A DNA stretch of 64,000 nt from Arthonia radiata. Its lineage: Eukaryota > Ascomycota > Arthoniomycetes > Arthoniales > Arthoniaceae. Within the stretch, counting starts at the first letter, position 1. Every line of letters begins with the position of its first letter. Of the stretch, positions 1 through 9,899 are shown in pieces. The stretch spans positions 1,116,001 to 1,180,000 of the forward strand of contig PSQN01000017.1 in the NCBI GenBank assembly GCA_002989075.1, written 5' to 3'. The notes beneath the pieces are model-generated. The model searched no databases and was not told where the DNA came from. It saw only the letters and a program-made list of their open reading frames with translations. Made by a program: the position numbers and the translations under genes.

Positions 1-70
1 GCACCCGGATTTCCTCCAAAACGCTGCGCTGCGTATGGTCAATCCAAAGCCCATTCCAGATTTCACGTCC

Positions 71-919
71 TCACGGCCCCCGCCAAAGCCCATACCTCCC
101 ATACGGAAACTCCTCCAAACTCCCCACCAACACCGCCCACCCATCATTCACCCTCCCCGGCGTCGCCGGCACATCCTCACTCTTCAACTCCTCCACCGGC
201 TGCATCTCCCCCTTGAATTCCCCCATCAACCCCGCCAACACCTCCTTCTCCTTCCCTTCATACTCTTTCAACAACAACGGATGCGGACACCACACCACCT
301 GCATGCCCGCCCGTCTCCCGGCCTCCACTCCCGGCACCGAATCCTCAAACACGAGACACTCAGCAGGCTTGATATCGCCTTTCTCGCCACGGTCTTCCCT
401 GGCTTGATTCACCGTCTTCAGCGCTAGTAAATAGATATCCGGCGCCGGCTTCCCCCGCCCCTTGGGCACGCGCTCATCGTCACCCGTGATCCGATTCACC
501 TCCGGGAACACACTAAACAACTCACCCAGATGCTCCGTCTTTAATCGAAAATTCGCACGATTACTACTCGTCGCCAGCGCCAGCTCCGCCTTTCCATCTC
601 CCTTCAACTTCCTCAGCAGCTCCGGGACGCCCGGCAACGGCTTCGTGGTGGGGAAATACTGTTGCTGCATGGCCGCTATCTGCGCCGTGATGTCTTCGCT
701 CGAACACGGCAGCTGCGCCCATTCCTGGAATATGCGGCCGGCTTCGGGGCCGGGGCGCCCCTGGAGCTGCGCTTTGATGCGCCAGGGGAGGTCGGGCTTG
801 TGGTATTTGCGGAGGATGGCGTTGGTGCAGAGGGTGTAGAGGTCTTCGGAGTCGATGAGGAGGCCGTCCATGTCGAAGAGGCAGGCGCGGATCGGTGGGG
901 GTGGGGTGGGGGTGGTCAT
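71..919 (-). CDS. HAD-superfamily hydrolase (phosphatase of the pseudouridine-5'-phosphatase / sugar-phosphatase type)
   Basis: An uninterrupted 282-codon reading frame. The four HAD motifs are visible: motif I DMDGLLIDSE (nucleophile D16, acid/base D18), motif II ATSSN (T117/S118), motif III Lys in VPKGRGKPAPD (K157), and motif IV FEDSVPGVEAG (E192, D193) that binds Mg2+. The helical cap between motifs I and II fits subclass I enzymes such as HDHD1/GS1-like pseudouridine-5'-phosphatase and the yeast YKL033W-A, DOG and GPP proteins. The family dephosphorylates small phosphate esters through an aspartyl-phosphate; the substrate cannot be read from the sequence. The region after motif IV is longer than usual (about 80 residues). 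The start was chosen because the Met lies nine residues before the first beta strand. No intron is needed. It is probably a soluble cytosolic protein. The family is very likely; the precise substrate is unknown. Confidence 0.93.
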   Translation of the reverse strand: MTTPTPPPPIRACLFDMDGLLIDSEDLYTLCTNAILRKYHKPDLPWRIKAQLQGRPGPEAGRIFQEWAQLPCSSEDITAQIAAMQQQYFPTTKPLPGVPELLRKLKGDGKAELALATSSNRANFRLKTEHLGELFSVFPEVNRITGDDERVPKGRGKPAPDIYLLALKTVNQAREDRGEKGDIKPAECLVFEDSVPGVEAGRRAGMQVVWCPHPLLLKEYEGKEKEVLAGLMGEFKGEMQPVEELKSEDVPATPGRVNDGWAVLVGSLEEFPYGRYGLWRGP

Positions 920-1812
920 TGTGAAGTGCGTGACTATGGTGTGTATAATTCTCGAGTCGTCGATGCTATTGCGTACTTCTTTGGTTGAGTTGCGCGTCCG
1001 AAATTCTTTATTTATGTGCGATGGCTGCGTTTGTACGATGACGCTCTAGCATTTGACTTTTGCTCTGACGGCGATGGACTAGTATGTTTACCTGTCTTAT
1101 CTTAATATACTTCTTCTCCTTGTCATGTTACGATAGCAGGTCTATGTCACTATGCTAATTCAAAAGCTCTCTGCGACATGCATAGAAAAAGCAGGCACAG
1201 CCGACACACCATTGAAGAAAGTAGACGCGGCGGATAGCGACCGCGGAGGCGCTCCGACAGAACACCTCGGACTTTATTTGATAAATATACATTCACTAAT
1301 AATGTTTCCGGTTTCGACTGTCACGGTCGTATGGAAGGAAGATCCGCATTCTCCGAAAGCGCAACGAATAACAACCCTAACACGTGCCCAGGCGATCCGC
1401 ATGGTGTAAGTTTGCTCGCTCGGGTAACCAGCGACGACGGACTTGCCTGAGATTCTCAGTATTCCCCAGTCTGGCAACAGAGCAAGGGGCTAAGAACCAT
1501 GTGGAGGCGACTCTGGATTACACGGTTGGGGCGTTTGCGACGACGGAGAACGGCGGTTTCGACCTTTTTGCTTTTTGTTAAGCCTGGTGTCTATCTATTG
1601 CAAATAACATGGCGGTTCAAGTGCGAGAAGAAGCGCACACGTGGTGGGACGTGTCGACTTTTTTGAGCGTTCTCACACAAAGAGCGAGCGAGATATTAGT
1701 CACCGACCGCATTGGCGTTCAACGCTTAGTACCACAAGCGTGTGCTAAGACGGATGGATCATGTATTCATCAATAATGCTATGAGAAACACACGCTAAGT
1801 CCCCGTTGTGCC
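920..1812. other. Intergenic region, no gene seen
   Basis: This stretch holds only short overlapping open frames on both strands, with no recognisable domain and no pair of frames joined by convincing splice sites. It contains the 5' flank of the HAD gene and the 3' flank of the broken small-protein gene. Composition is like the neighbouring genes, not like the AT-rich block. Confidence 0.6.
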
Positions 1813-2241
1813 TTACTTCTTCTCCTCGCTGTTTCCATGCCCAAGGTGTTTGAAGCGCTCCTCGAGGTCTTGCATGGGGTGAAGTCCGTGGTGCTGCGGT
1901 TCGGGCTGTGCAGTTCCAGCAGTCGCCGTGGTACTTTGTCCTCCAACCTGGCTCTCCGCCCTCTTAGTAAAACCAGAGAGTAGATGTTTCTGATGCTCAT
2001 TGCACTTTTTGTTGTTAAGCACATCCAATCTGTTCACGATATTGAGATTTGCAGCACTAAGCTCCGCGTTCCTTTGGGTAAGGGATTGCTCTTAAGTCTG
2101 CGTATCGTTGACTTTCTCGTTGTGCGTGCCTCGACCCATATGAAAGTCGAGCATCTGGTGATTCGCGTCGTGCACTTCCGTGTTTGCTTTGGCATTTTTA
2201 ATGAGCAGGTTGTATTCCGTATCGTTGGCTTTTTTAGGCAT
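1813..2241 (-). pseudogene. Broken paralogue of the small charged coiled protein at 5764-6268
   Basis: Reading minus from the ATG at 2241 gives 143 codons in one frame to the stop at 1813, broken only by a TAA at codon 50 (2092-2094). The C-terminus LEERFKHLGHGNSEEKK matches LEERFRQLGHSKSEEKK of the gene at 5764-6268, and the total length (142 versus 148 residues) also agrees. The N-terminal half is rich in Asn, Lys and His, which suggests helix or coil; no known domain is recognised. The in-frame stop lies almost exactly where the paralogue has its intron (codon 49), but no good GT-AG pair removes it here. A CAA-to-TAA change is the simplest cause. It could still be translated as a shorter protein starting after the stop. 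Function unknown. Confidence 0.6.
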
Positions 2242-3894
2242 GTCCGCTTAAATCACGTTGTCGAAATAAGTGTAATCTGTTAAGGAAGCGCTACGTATGG
2301 ACTTGGTCCTGGACTACTGAGAACTCTTAGGCTGTGACTTTTTGCGGTATGCTGCGAGTTGAGTGCGGTTGAGCAACGCGCTATTTGTAAGAACTTTGAG
2401 GACATTGGCTTCCTTTGGGTCCCACAGAGTGGGAAATTATCGGGACAGCTGTCACGAAATGCGTACGGAACGCATCGAGTTACTGGAGCCTACGCAACGA
2501 TACAGCTTCCGCGAGTGTCCAGCGATCCACCTGTGTTTACCATTTTTTCGAGCTTTCGCTAATCCACCGCATACCCAGCCGTTACCTGTTGTTTCAATGA
2601 ACGATGTTGGTATAGGCGCATGTGGTGGAGTTGAGGGCCACCTTGTATGTTGCATCGTGAGGCCGCGCCAGAAGCTCATCAGAGCTGTAAGTGCCCGGTC
2701 GGCGGATCACTCCACTATTCTTCCACCACTGCCGTCCTGTTCACATCCCGCGCACTGTTCAGCTGCCATGTGCTGCGTCTCGAAATGTTGTGCAAGACGA
2801 CCAGAAGGCAGCGGATACTGCGCACCAAAGACTCCTTGGGGCACTACTGTGCAACTAAGCGCCGAAGTCTTGTATGTCAGCCTTCGTACGGCATGTTGCC
2901 ACCTGTCTTTCGGCGGCGCAGAGGCTCCGAACTGCTGCCTACTTGTCTGGCGCCGGAGCCGTCTGTCGCACCCGTCAACCTGTTAGGAGTATCCGCAACA
3001 CCGCTAGATCAACGCAAGCGTAGGTCTGAGCAAATTTCTGGACTTATTGACTTTATCATATGCGTGTAGTCGTGCTACGCAGCACAACGGGCAAGCTTTA
3101 GCGTCATTTTCACTACTCAGAACTCATACTCGCAGGCTAGTACGAGTGTTAGTATTGCCAGTTGCAGTTCCTGACAACATGCAACGGCAGCGGCGGAGTA
3201 ATGCATGCAGGACTTGCCGTGTCTCGATTTCGATAGTTCAGCACGGATGACGGGTGGATGAGACGGGCTAACGCCCATGTATCCCGAGGACGTTGACGAA
3301 CAGAAGCGTACCAAAGGTCAGTGTTTAGGAGTAATGCTGAAGCCTAGCGCAATGCCGTAGCTACGACGGCCCATGTTGATGAGGTCGCGAAGCATAAAGA
3401 AAACAACAGTGTGGATGTCTGGTCACTACGATCGTAAGTCAGCAGGCTCGCGTCAAGATAATTACGTGACTCTTCAGGTCGATAGCTGAGTGGCTAAACC
3501 GTGTCACAATAGATGACTCTCTGAAATTACCTATACCTCCGTCCCGAGACGCGCAGACTTGCGGAGGATCCCGAACTCAACATGCCTATGTTGTGTAGCC
3601 GGTGACAGTGCCAGATATCCCTTACAGCAGCTGAATCGATCATCGCGCTTCTGTTAATACTAGTGGACTGCACGGCACGTTCGTCTAGATTGCAAGGTGG
3701 AATAGAGAGTAAGCGCTATTGGCATCTATATGATCGTGCGAGGACGGCCGAGGCAACTACGAGGAGGTAGTGCCTCCAATGCCATGAAAATACATGACGG
3801 GCGTGGAACTTTGTAGACTGGACAGCACAAGGATATTGTAGTGGTGGTCAGGAGATCAGAAGATCAGGAGATCGATGTCTCACTAATGTCAATT
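2242..3894. other. Intergenic region without a convincing gene
   Basis: A 207-codon plus-strand frame (2363-2986) and overlapping minus-strand frames exist, but they have no recognisable domain, a composition dominated by Cys, Ser, Arg and Pro, and equally open frames on the opposite strand. I see no tRNA, no transposon terminus and no ordered repeats. It probably contains the 3' flank of the receptor gene and the promoter of the small-protein pseudogene. Confidence 0.5.
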
Positions 3895-5138
3895 TCAAGC
3901 AACGTATATATCTACCGTCCGTCCTATCTGTCCATCTTTCACCGCTCTCGTGACATCCACCTCGCTATCACACCTCTCAGCCGTAGCATGCCCGAATGCC
4001 TTGTACGTCCCCAATTGTATCTCCGGTGTAGGCAGAGGAGTGCCGCAAAAAGGTGTAAGGGACGGTCGCGAGGTGTTTGTCGAGACATCCCGGGAGTTGC
4101 CCTCTGGTGTCGATATTCTGGTGTAGTGGGGACCGAACTTGCGTTGATCACTGGTCTCAGGAGTTCGGCCGGGTGTTGATGGCTTCCGGTGGGTGACGAA
4201 TGACCGCAGTGTTGGAATTGTGCCGGCGATGATGACACAGGTAGCTTCAATGCTGACAGCGAATGCGTTCCATGCGTTGACGTATGTTGCGTCCAACCCT
4301 TGGTTTTTGCATCCGTAGATAGTCCTTGCAAAAGCGCTGGCGGCGGGAATGAAACCAAGTCCAAGTAGAAGGCAGACGCTGGCTTTGGTTTTGTTGGACA
4401 TCTGCAGGTTCCAAAGCATGTAAACAGGTGAGAGGGCGAGTGCGAAGTCGCTAAATATCGATGTCGCTAAAGCTTCGTCAGAAGTGTTCCGTCAAAAGCA
4501 GGGTATAGTCTCACCTCCGTTCAGATAGAGTACTACTGTCACTGCTTCAGGCGAAAAGCACTTTCCCGGCACGGAAGGATCCCATAGGTGCTCGAGAGGA
4601 TCGCACCGAGGGCTGACGAGGGCAATAGTGACCGCCGTAACAAGTGTCTGGAATATGATGAGGCCCCACAGGCAGTACCGCGCAGTCTTTTTGATTACAA
4701 ACAGTCGGATCAACAGTAGCCCCACTGATGCCCGCGAGAACATTAGAGAGAGCAAGAAGAATACGTCAAGGGCGAGGCTGTTTTTGAAGAGCGTTATAGC
4801 TTGTGACATAGGGAAGCAGCCAAAGTGCGCGCCAAAACCCAGGCTGGTGAAGTACCATATCAAGATGCAGTACGGGAGGAGGAGGATCTAGGGAAAGGGC
4901 TGTCAATCGAAATGTGACAGCTAACATGCGCGATAAGGATACTTACGGTCGCGGCGAACATGGCCCAGTCATCGAGCCATAGCGCTCCAACGTATCGCTT
5001 TCGTGTATGCAAGCGTAGCCCGACCATTGAAACGCAGATGGCCATAAGTATTGTAAGAATAGTGACATTAGCTATTTGAAGCCCTGTGAAGCCGGATGTA
5101 CACGGGCCGTATGGAACTGTGGGCGCCTCAAGAGTCAT
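3895..5138 (-). CDS. Pth11-like rhodopsin-domain integral membrane protein (three exons)
   Basis: Three minus-strand exons join in phase: 5138-4947, 4887-4515 and 4466-3895, giving 378 residues. Intron 1 (4946-4888, 59 nt) starts GTAAGT and ends CTAG; intron 2 (4514-4467, 48 nt) starts GTGAGA and ends TTAG. The product has the layout of the fungal rhodopsin-domain family (PF20684): a first helix at about residues 22-43, the family motif LDDW at 55-58, further helices across exon 2, the conserved extracellular motif HLWDPSVPGKC, the segment DFALALSP followed by LWNLQM after the second splice, and a polar cytoplasmic tail of about 110 residues. Members are seven-helix plasma-membrane proteins; Pth11 of the rice blast fungus senses surfaces and acts upstream of cAMP signalling. 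Ligand and role here are unknown. No CFEM domain is present in front. The correct phase of both introns makes an intact gene likely. Confidence 0.9.
4467..4514 (-). other. Intron 2 of the Pth11-like gene
   Basis: 48 nt, GTGAGA donor and GCTTTAG acceptor, phase 1. Splicing yields NGATSIFSDFALA, the usual family sequence before the LWNLQM motif. A second TTTAG acceptor 18 nt downstream would break the frame. Confidence 0.8.
4888..4946 (-). other. Intron 1 of the Pth11-like gene
   Basis: 59 nt, GTAAGT donor and CTAG acceptor on the minus strand, phase 0. Removing it joins the LDDWAMFAAT helix to ILLLPYCILIW, completing the second transmembrane segment. Confidence 0.85.
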
Positions 5139-5763
5139 TCCGAGCAGCTTGTCGACACAGTTCGTTCTGGTGTTGGTTCTTTAGTCAATCTACAGACGGT
5201 CTTTTCTGGAGAACGTCCGTGGGATTTTACCACTGTGGCTGTTTTGCTGTCACAGATGCGGAAGTACATCAGGCATTTAAAGGTTTGGGCAGCAGAGTAA
5301 CAAGGAAAGAAAGCTGCGCGCAACAACGAACAGTGTTTGTAGAGTTGGTTGTGCGAAGGAAGATGCGCTGCGATCGATAATGATAGAAAAGGCCCGGAGG
5401 CCGAGTAAGGCAGAGTTGAAGGCATCTTGCCGTCAGCTTACAACGTGCACGGGACAGAGGCCCAATGAGCGTAAAGATAGTAGGCGAGCACCTCTCAATG
5501 GGTTTCGACATCTGGTTACGGGTGAACAGCGTATCTTCAAGCGCTTCGCTTCTTTGAGCGGTGAACGCCGGGATGTTTTCTTTGATTGCCAAGCCTTGTT
5601 TTGGAAATGCTGCTAGGTTCGTCTTACCTATGCAAGCCCACAGAAAAATGAGGGCACAACAGTTTTGTAGACCGTGACTTTAATGCTCAAGCGGCAAGGG
5701 AGTTCAACATATACATCTAGGTTATAGCTATATTTGTTAATGCCCAGGAAGCAGATAAGCATA
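5139..5763. other. Intergenic region between receptor and small-protein gene
   Basis: Upstream flank of the receptor and downstream flank of the small-protein gene. Open frames of up to 107 codons on the minus strand have no recognisable domain and overlap open frames on the other strand. No RNA gene or repeat noticed. Confidence 0.5.
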
Positions 5764-6268
5764 CTAAGTCCCTGTAGTGCCTTCCTTCTTCTCCTCGCTC
5801 TTGCTATGCCCGAGCTGTCTGAAGCGCTCCTCGAGGTTTTCCATGTGGTGACCGTGGTGCAGACCTTGGGGAAGACGAAACAGGTGCTTACGGGACAGGT
5901 AATCCAGCGGTCCCTCCTGGCCTTCTTGCTGTCCCTCCTGGCCTGCATTCTGAGAAGGTTGAGAAAGATCCGAGTCTCTCACGGTCTGACCAGAACTGGA
6001 TGTGGATCCGCCTCTCCCTGTCCTGCGGAGCATGTCACGCCCTCCCTGCTCATATCTCCTTAGCCTACAATGCGTCCATTTGGTCAGGGAGCAGGACTTC
6101 GAACAAACTGTGAGTATCTTACTGATGTCCTAAGCCCCACTGCATGTGCGCTTGTGAGGAATTGCCCGCATCCTCATGCATTTGCTGCAACTCCTTTGCT
6201 TTCCGCACCTCCTCTTGAGCGTTGATGACAGCTTGTGTGTCAGAGTTCCTCTCCGGTGTGTCGGCCAT
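5764..6268 (-). CDS. Small charged, probably coiled protein of unknown function (two exons)
   Basis: Exon 1 (6268-6123, 48 codons plus two bases) and exon 2 (6064-5764) join in phase across a 58-nt intron (6122-6065, GTAAGA donor, GTAG acceptor) to give 148 residues. Without splicing the frame ends at a TAA that overlaps the donor, so splicing is needed for the long product. Exon 1 is acidic and rich in Gln, Glu and Ala (QEEVRKAKELQQMHEDAG), typical of a helix or coiled coil. The middle is Gly/Ser/Gln-rich with the short repeat GQEGQQEGQEG. The C-terminus LEERFRQLGHSKSEEKK is shared with the broken copy at 1813-2241, which marks a gene family. There is no signal peptide or membrane segment, so it is probably intracellular. 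I do not recognise the family. The two copies flank the receptor gene and point the same way, suggesting a local duplication. Confidence 0.7.
6065..6122 (-). other. Intron of the small coiled-protein gene
   Basis: 58 nt, GTAAGA donor, TTGTAG acceptor on the minus strand, splitting a CAG codon after two bases. The spliced frame continues into RRYEQGGRDMLRRTGRGG. Confidence 0.7.
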
Positions 6269-6969
6269 GTCTAATAAGTCTATGATTTGGCGTTGAAGAT
6301 GAAAGCGAGGGGGATGTAATGTATAAAGAAGCCAAACAGGGAGAACGGTAGAACAACGTCAAAACCGTCTATCTTGCCCACGTGTTTACTTGCATGATCT
6401 CCAGGTTAGACTTGGAAGGCAGTGGCCAATGACATGCCATAACGAAACGTTGGCACACTGCAATAGAATTCAAGCGGAATTTGGACAAGTCCTTGCAATT
6501 CTGTATTCGCGCAATCAGGGTGTATTTGGCAGTGCTCCCAGAAACGCAGCACGAAGATTAGTGACAAGTGTTCCTCTTGAGGATTTTGTACTACCATGAC
6601 CAGCCCTTAAGCCGGAGTTCCCGCCTACGTATGATGCGACAAACGAGCCTTGAGTATGATTTTGCGGGACAGGCGGGATGTCTTCGCAGCAAAGAATGCT
6701 GGAAAGAGTCACGTGCACGTTTCAAAGTCGAACTTTTATGCCGGCACTTGTCCTATCAGACACCATGACCCGACGGATGCATTTTGCCGATATCATCGCA
6801 GTTCTGGGATATTGCATACGTGGGACATTTACAGCGAAGTCCAAGATCAAGTAAATGCGCGATTGTTGCCATGCGAAAAATCGGAATGCTTCCGGCTACT
6901 AGTATAGGGAACCACAACTACAAGGCGATCAAAACCTTTGGTAAGTCCGAGGAGCGCACCTCTGTAGCA
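6269..6969. other. Intergenic flank up to the AT-rich block
   Basis: Upstream region of the small-protein gene with balanced composition. Short open frames on both strands have no recognisable domain. Composition changes abruptly at about 6970-6990, where AT-rich DNA begins. Confidence 0.5.
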
Positions 6970-8043
6970 CACTTCTATTATAACTCTATATTATTACTTC
7001 TATTCAAGTATCGTTATAATAGTAAATGTTATTATAGATATACTATAAATATAATATAATTATTATTTATATTCTATATATACTTTTAACTTTAATTATA
7101 ACTATATATAAGTATTTTAGTTACTACTATATAATAATAGTATAATTTTAAATAAATTTAAAAGTTTAAAAATATAGAATATATTAAATTAATACTAAAC
7201 TATCTTAGCCTTATATTATAAACTAGTTTTAAAGTAGTTTAGTATTTAGTATTAAGTTTTAATTTCTATTCTAAAAATTTGTAAATAAATAGTATATTTA
7301 TTCTATATTACTAGTTTTTATCTTTTTATTATAAAATATAGATACTTAAATATTAAATTAAAATTAAATTTTTTTTAAAAAGCTATAATCTTAAAAGAAT
7401 ATATTTTATCTAGTAGATATATAATATAATCTTTTTTGTTCTTAAATAATTAGTTTAAATCCTTTAATAAAGTATTAGAGTTTTATATACTATTTAATTA
7501 TTCTTTACTTTATATCTATATTATTATTATTATTTTCTATAGTATATTTGCTTAATTATATAATATATATAAAAATATTATTTAACTTCTTATTTCTATT
7601 ATATAACTAATTTTTTTTATAATTATTATTAAATAAAGCTTTTATTAAAATATATTATTTTTAGTAATTTAAAAATTATACTAGCTAAAATATAGAATAG
7701 TAGACTTAGTCTACTATAATATTTAGTATAGATGTATGGTCTAGCTATAGTTTTTTATATAGTTTCAACTTTGAAGTTTTTATTAATTTTCAATAGTTTT
7801 TATATTATAAATCTATTATTATTAGTTTATCTTTATATAGTATTTTTATATAAAGCTAATTAAAGAAAGACTACTAAATTTATATAATATAGAAATTCTA
7901 TATATTTATATATTTTAACTAATATTTATTAAAATAAAAAATAGTTTAGATATTAAATTTATATTTAAAGAATAAATTCTAATCTAAAAAATAATTATAC
8001 TATAAAAATAGACTATAACTATAATATATAATAGTAAAACTAG
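6970..8043. other. Extremely AT-rich decayed DNA, no gene
   Basis: About 1.07 kb composed almost entirely of A and T (TATA, TTTA and TAAT words), with very few CpA or TpG steps. No open frame, LTR end or RNA gene can be recognised. It is probably the most heavily mutated repeat remnant of the block; its original identity is lost. Confidence 0.7.
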
Positions 8044-8645
8044 TATAACGCTGGTCGCTAGAAGGACCAAACTAAGGCTTACTTGCCTTGTATGCTTATC
8101 GACCTTAGTAGTAGGTATCTTATATACTAGAGACTAAAAGATAGAAGAGACAAGATAGATTGTAAAAGGTAAGAGAGACTTAATTAAAGTAGATAAAAGA
8201 TAAAGTATGTTATTTAAATATAGTTAAAAAACTTATATTTAAATATTAAGTTAATAAACTAAAGTCTATTTTAAGGTTAGCTATTAGTCTAGCTATATAA
8301 TTTAAGGTATATAGAGAGGTTTCTTAAAGCCGCTATAGCTGCTAGTACTCTTATAAGTAAACGCAGCCTTCTAGCCTAACGTATCCGCTTTAGCTGCTAT
8401 AAATAAAAGAAGTTTTATCGGCTAAAGGCGCGCTAGTATTTATTAGCGTTCTTACGAGTAGTAGATATTAATGCTCGGGGGGTTCGCTTAGCCGTCCTAG
8501 GCTTAGCGTCTATAATACATTCTCTCTTCTTCTAGTTAAGTTGTCCTTAACTAACCTTTGTTCTATTAATACTATATAAGTATAGCCTGTCGCAATCGTT
8601 TAGAGCTGTTCTATAAGTTGTTATACCTAAGATTGTTGCGTTACT
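8044..8645 (-). repeat. G2-family LTR, copy L1 (extra LTR beside G2-1)
   Basis: About 602 bp. It is a direct-repeat partner of 8650-9257 and related to 47359-47831 and 59904-60178. It begins TATAACGC (from TGTAACGC) and ends GCGTTACT, imperfect terminal inverted repeats. Only 4 bp (ATCT) separate it from the next LTR. It may be a solo LTR or the relic of a tandem G2 insertion. Confidence 0.75.
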
Positions 8646-8649
8646 ATCT

Positions 8650-9257
8650 TGTAACGCTGATCGCTGGGAGAAACAAACTAAGGCTTACTTACCTTGTGTA
8701 CTTGTCGATCTTAGTAGTAGGTGTCTTGTGTGCTAGAGACTAAAAGATAGGAGAGGCGAGACAGATTATAGAAGGTAAGAGGAGCTTAACTAAAGTAGAT
8801 AGAAGATAAAGTACGTTATCTAAATATAGTTAAGAAACTTATATTTAAATATTAAGTTAATAGACTAAAGTTTATTCTAAGGTCGACTATTAGTTTAGCT
8901 ATATAGTTTAAGGTACAAAAGAGGTTCTTTAGAGCCGCTATAGCTGCTAGTGTTCTTGTAGGTAACCGCAGCTTTCTAGCCCGACGTACCCGCTTTGGCC
9001 GCTGTCGGCCAAAGAGGTCTTATCGGCTAAAGGTGCGCTAGTACCTGTTAGCGTTCTAGCGAGTAGTAGGTATTAATGCTTAAAGGTTTGCTTAGCCGTT
9101 CTAAGCTTAGCGTTCGTAATACAATCCCTCTTCTTTTAGTTAAGTTGTCTTTAACTAACCTTTACTTTTTACCCTTTTTAATACCGTATAAGTATAACTC
9201 GTCGCAGTCTCTTAGATTTATTCTGTAAGTCGTTATACCTAAGATTGCTGTATTACT
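8650..9257 (-). repeat. G2-1 3' LTR (copy L2)
   Basis: About 608 bp, beginning TGTAACGCTG and ending TATTACT. It matches L1 over its whole length but keeps more G and C, so it is less mutated than L1. Confidence 0.8.
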
Positions 9258-9315
9258 GTTTAGTGCTAATTAAAAATAGGTCCGTGCCTCCTTAATCGAA
9301 ACTTATAGCGATAAA

Positions 9316-9860
9316 ATGTCTTCTTGCTCTTATTGCGCTTATCTAGGCTAGCGTTGTTTTTTGGTATCTAGTCGGTGTATGTGTGCGGGCTGTACTTGTA
9401 TAGAGAAACTCTATAACGTTCGTTCTTTACTAGCTGATGGTTAGTTTCTCTTCTACTTACTTTCTGTTCTCTTGCTAATACGTTAGTTAGTTAATTCTAT
9501 TCGTTCTTAATACCTCTAAATATTCGACGCTCTTTAACGCGCTAAGAAGCGTCGTATTGAGAAGAAGCAGTCGAAGGAAGAGACGGAAGGAAAAGCTTAG
9601 ATTGCTTTAGAAGAGTAGCTTTATAAGAAACAAAAGGTCTCGCAGCTAAAAGAGAAGGTAGACGTATTGCGAGCGTCTACCTTAGATAAATTAAATTGTA
9701 ATAAGCTGTTAGAGCAGAAAGAGTTGTCTACTACTATATTAGATAGTAATATACTAAATGCGCTTAGCAGGCTGTCTATAAATTTCTATAAAGATTTATT
9801 TTCTAAATTGAGTAGTAGACCTATAATATAGTAAGCTGGCTTGTTTACAGATAACCTAGA
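9316..9860 (+). pseudogene. Antisense gene of G2-1: paired CxxC and coiled-coil protein
   Basis: The frame starts at ATG 9316, directly inside the LTR, and runs opposite to pol. The N-terminus has two CxxC pairs (CSYC and later CAGC) with extra cysteines between, followed by the words KLYNVRSLLAD. A long charged helical stretch follows (AKKRR, LKEKVDVLRAS, KLLEQKEL), then the C-terminal block SRLSINFYKDLFSKLSS. Several TAG/TAA interrupt the frame where Gln is expected. Homologous frames occur in the same place in G2-2 (from 47890) and, diverged, in G3 (about 60890-61290). Fungal retroelements often carry Cys-pair plus coiled-coil proteins of unknown role near an LTR; the function is not known. 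It converges with the end of pol. The end is uncertain because in-frame stops may be mutated Gln codons. Confidence 0.6.
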
Positions 9861-9899
9861 TATTAGTAAGATACACTAGATAGTAGATTAGAATATTAA

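Noticed and set aside
920-1812. Overlapping plus-strand frames of 65-85 codons (1152-1581)
   Set aside because: No domain, no splice links, mirrored by an equally open minus-strand frame (1274-1477).
2363-2986. 207-codon plus-strand open frame with several cysteines
   Set aside because: No domain, unusual composition, long frames open on the opposite strand too, and no promoter or splice support.
3480-3560. Stretch with a tRNA-like look (GATAGCTGAGTGGCTAAACC)
   Set aside because: No complete cloverleaf, no T-arm with the expected TTCGA-type loop at the right spacing.
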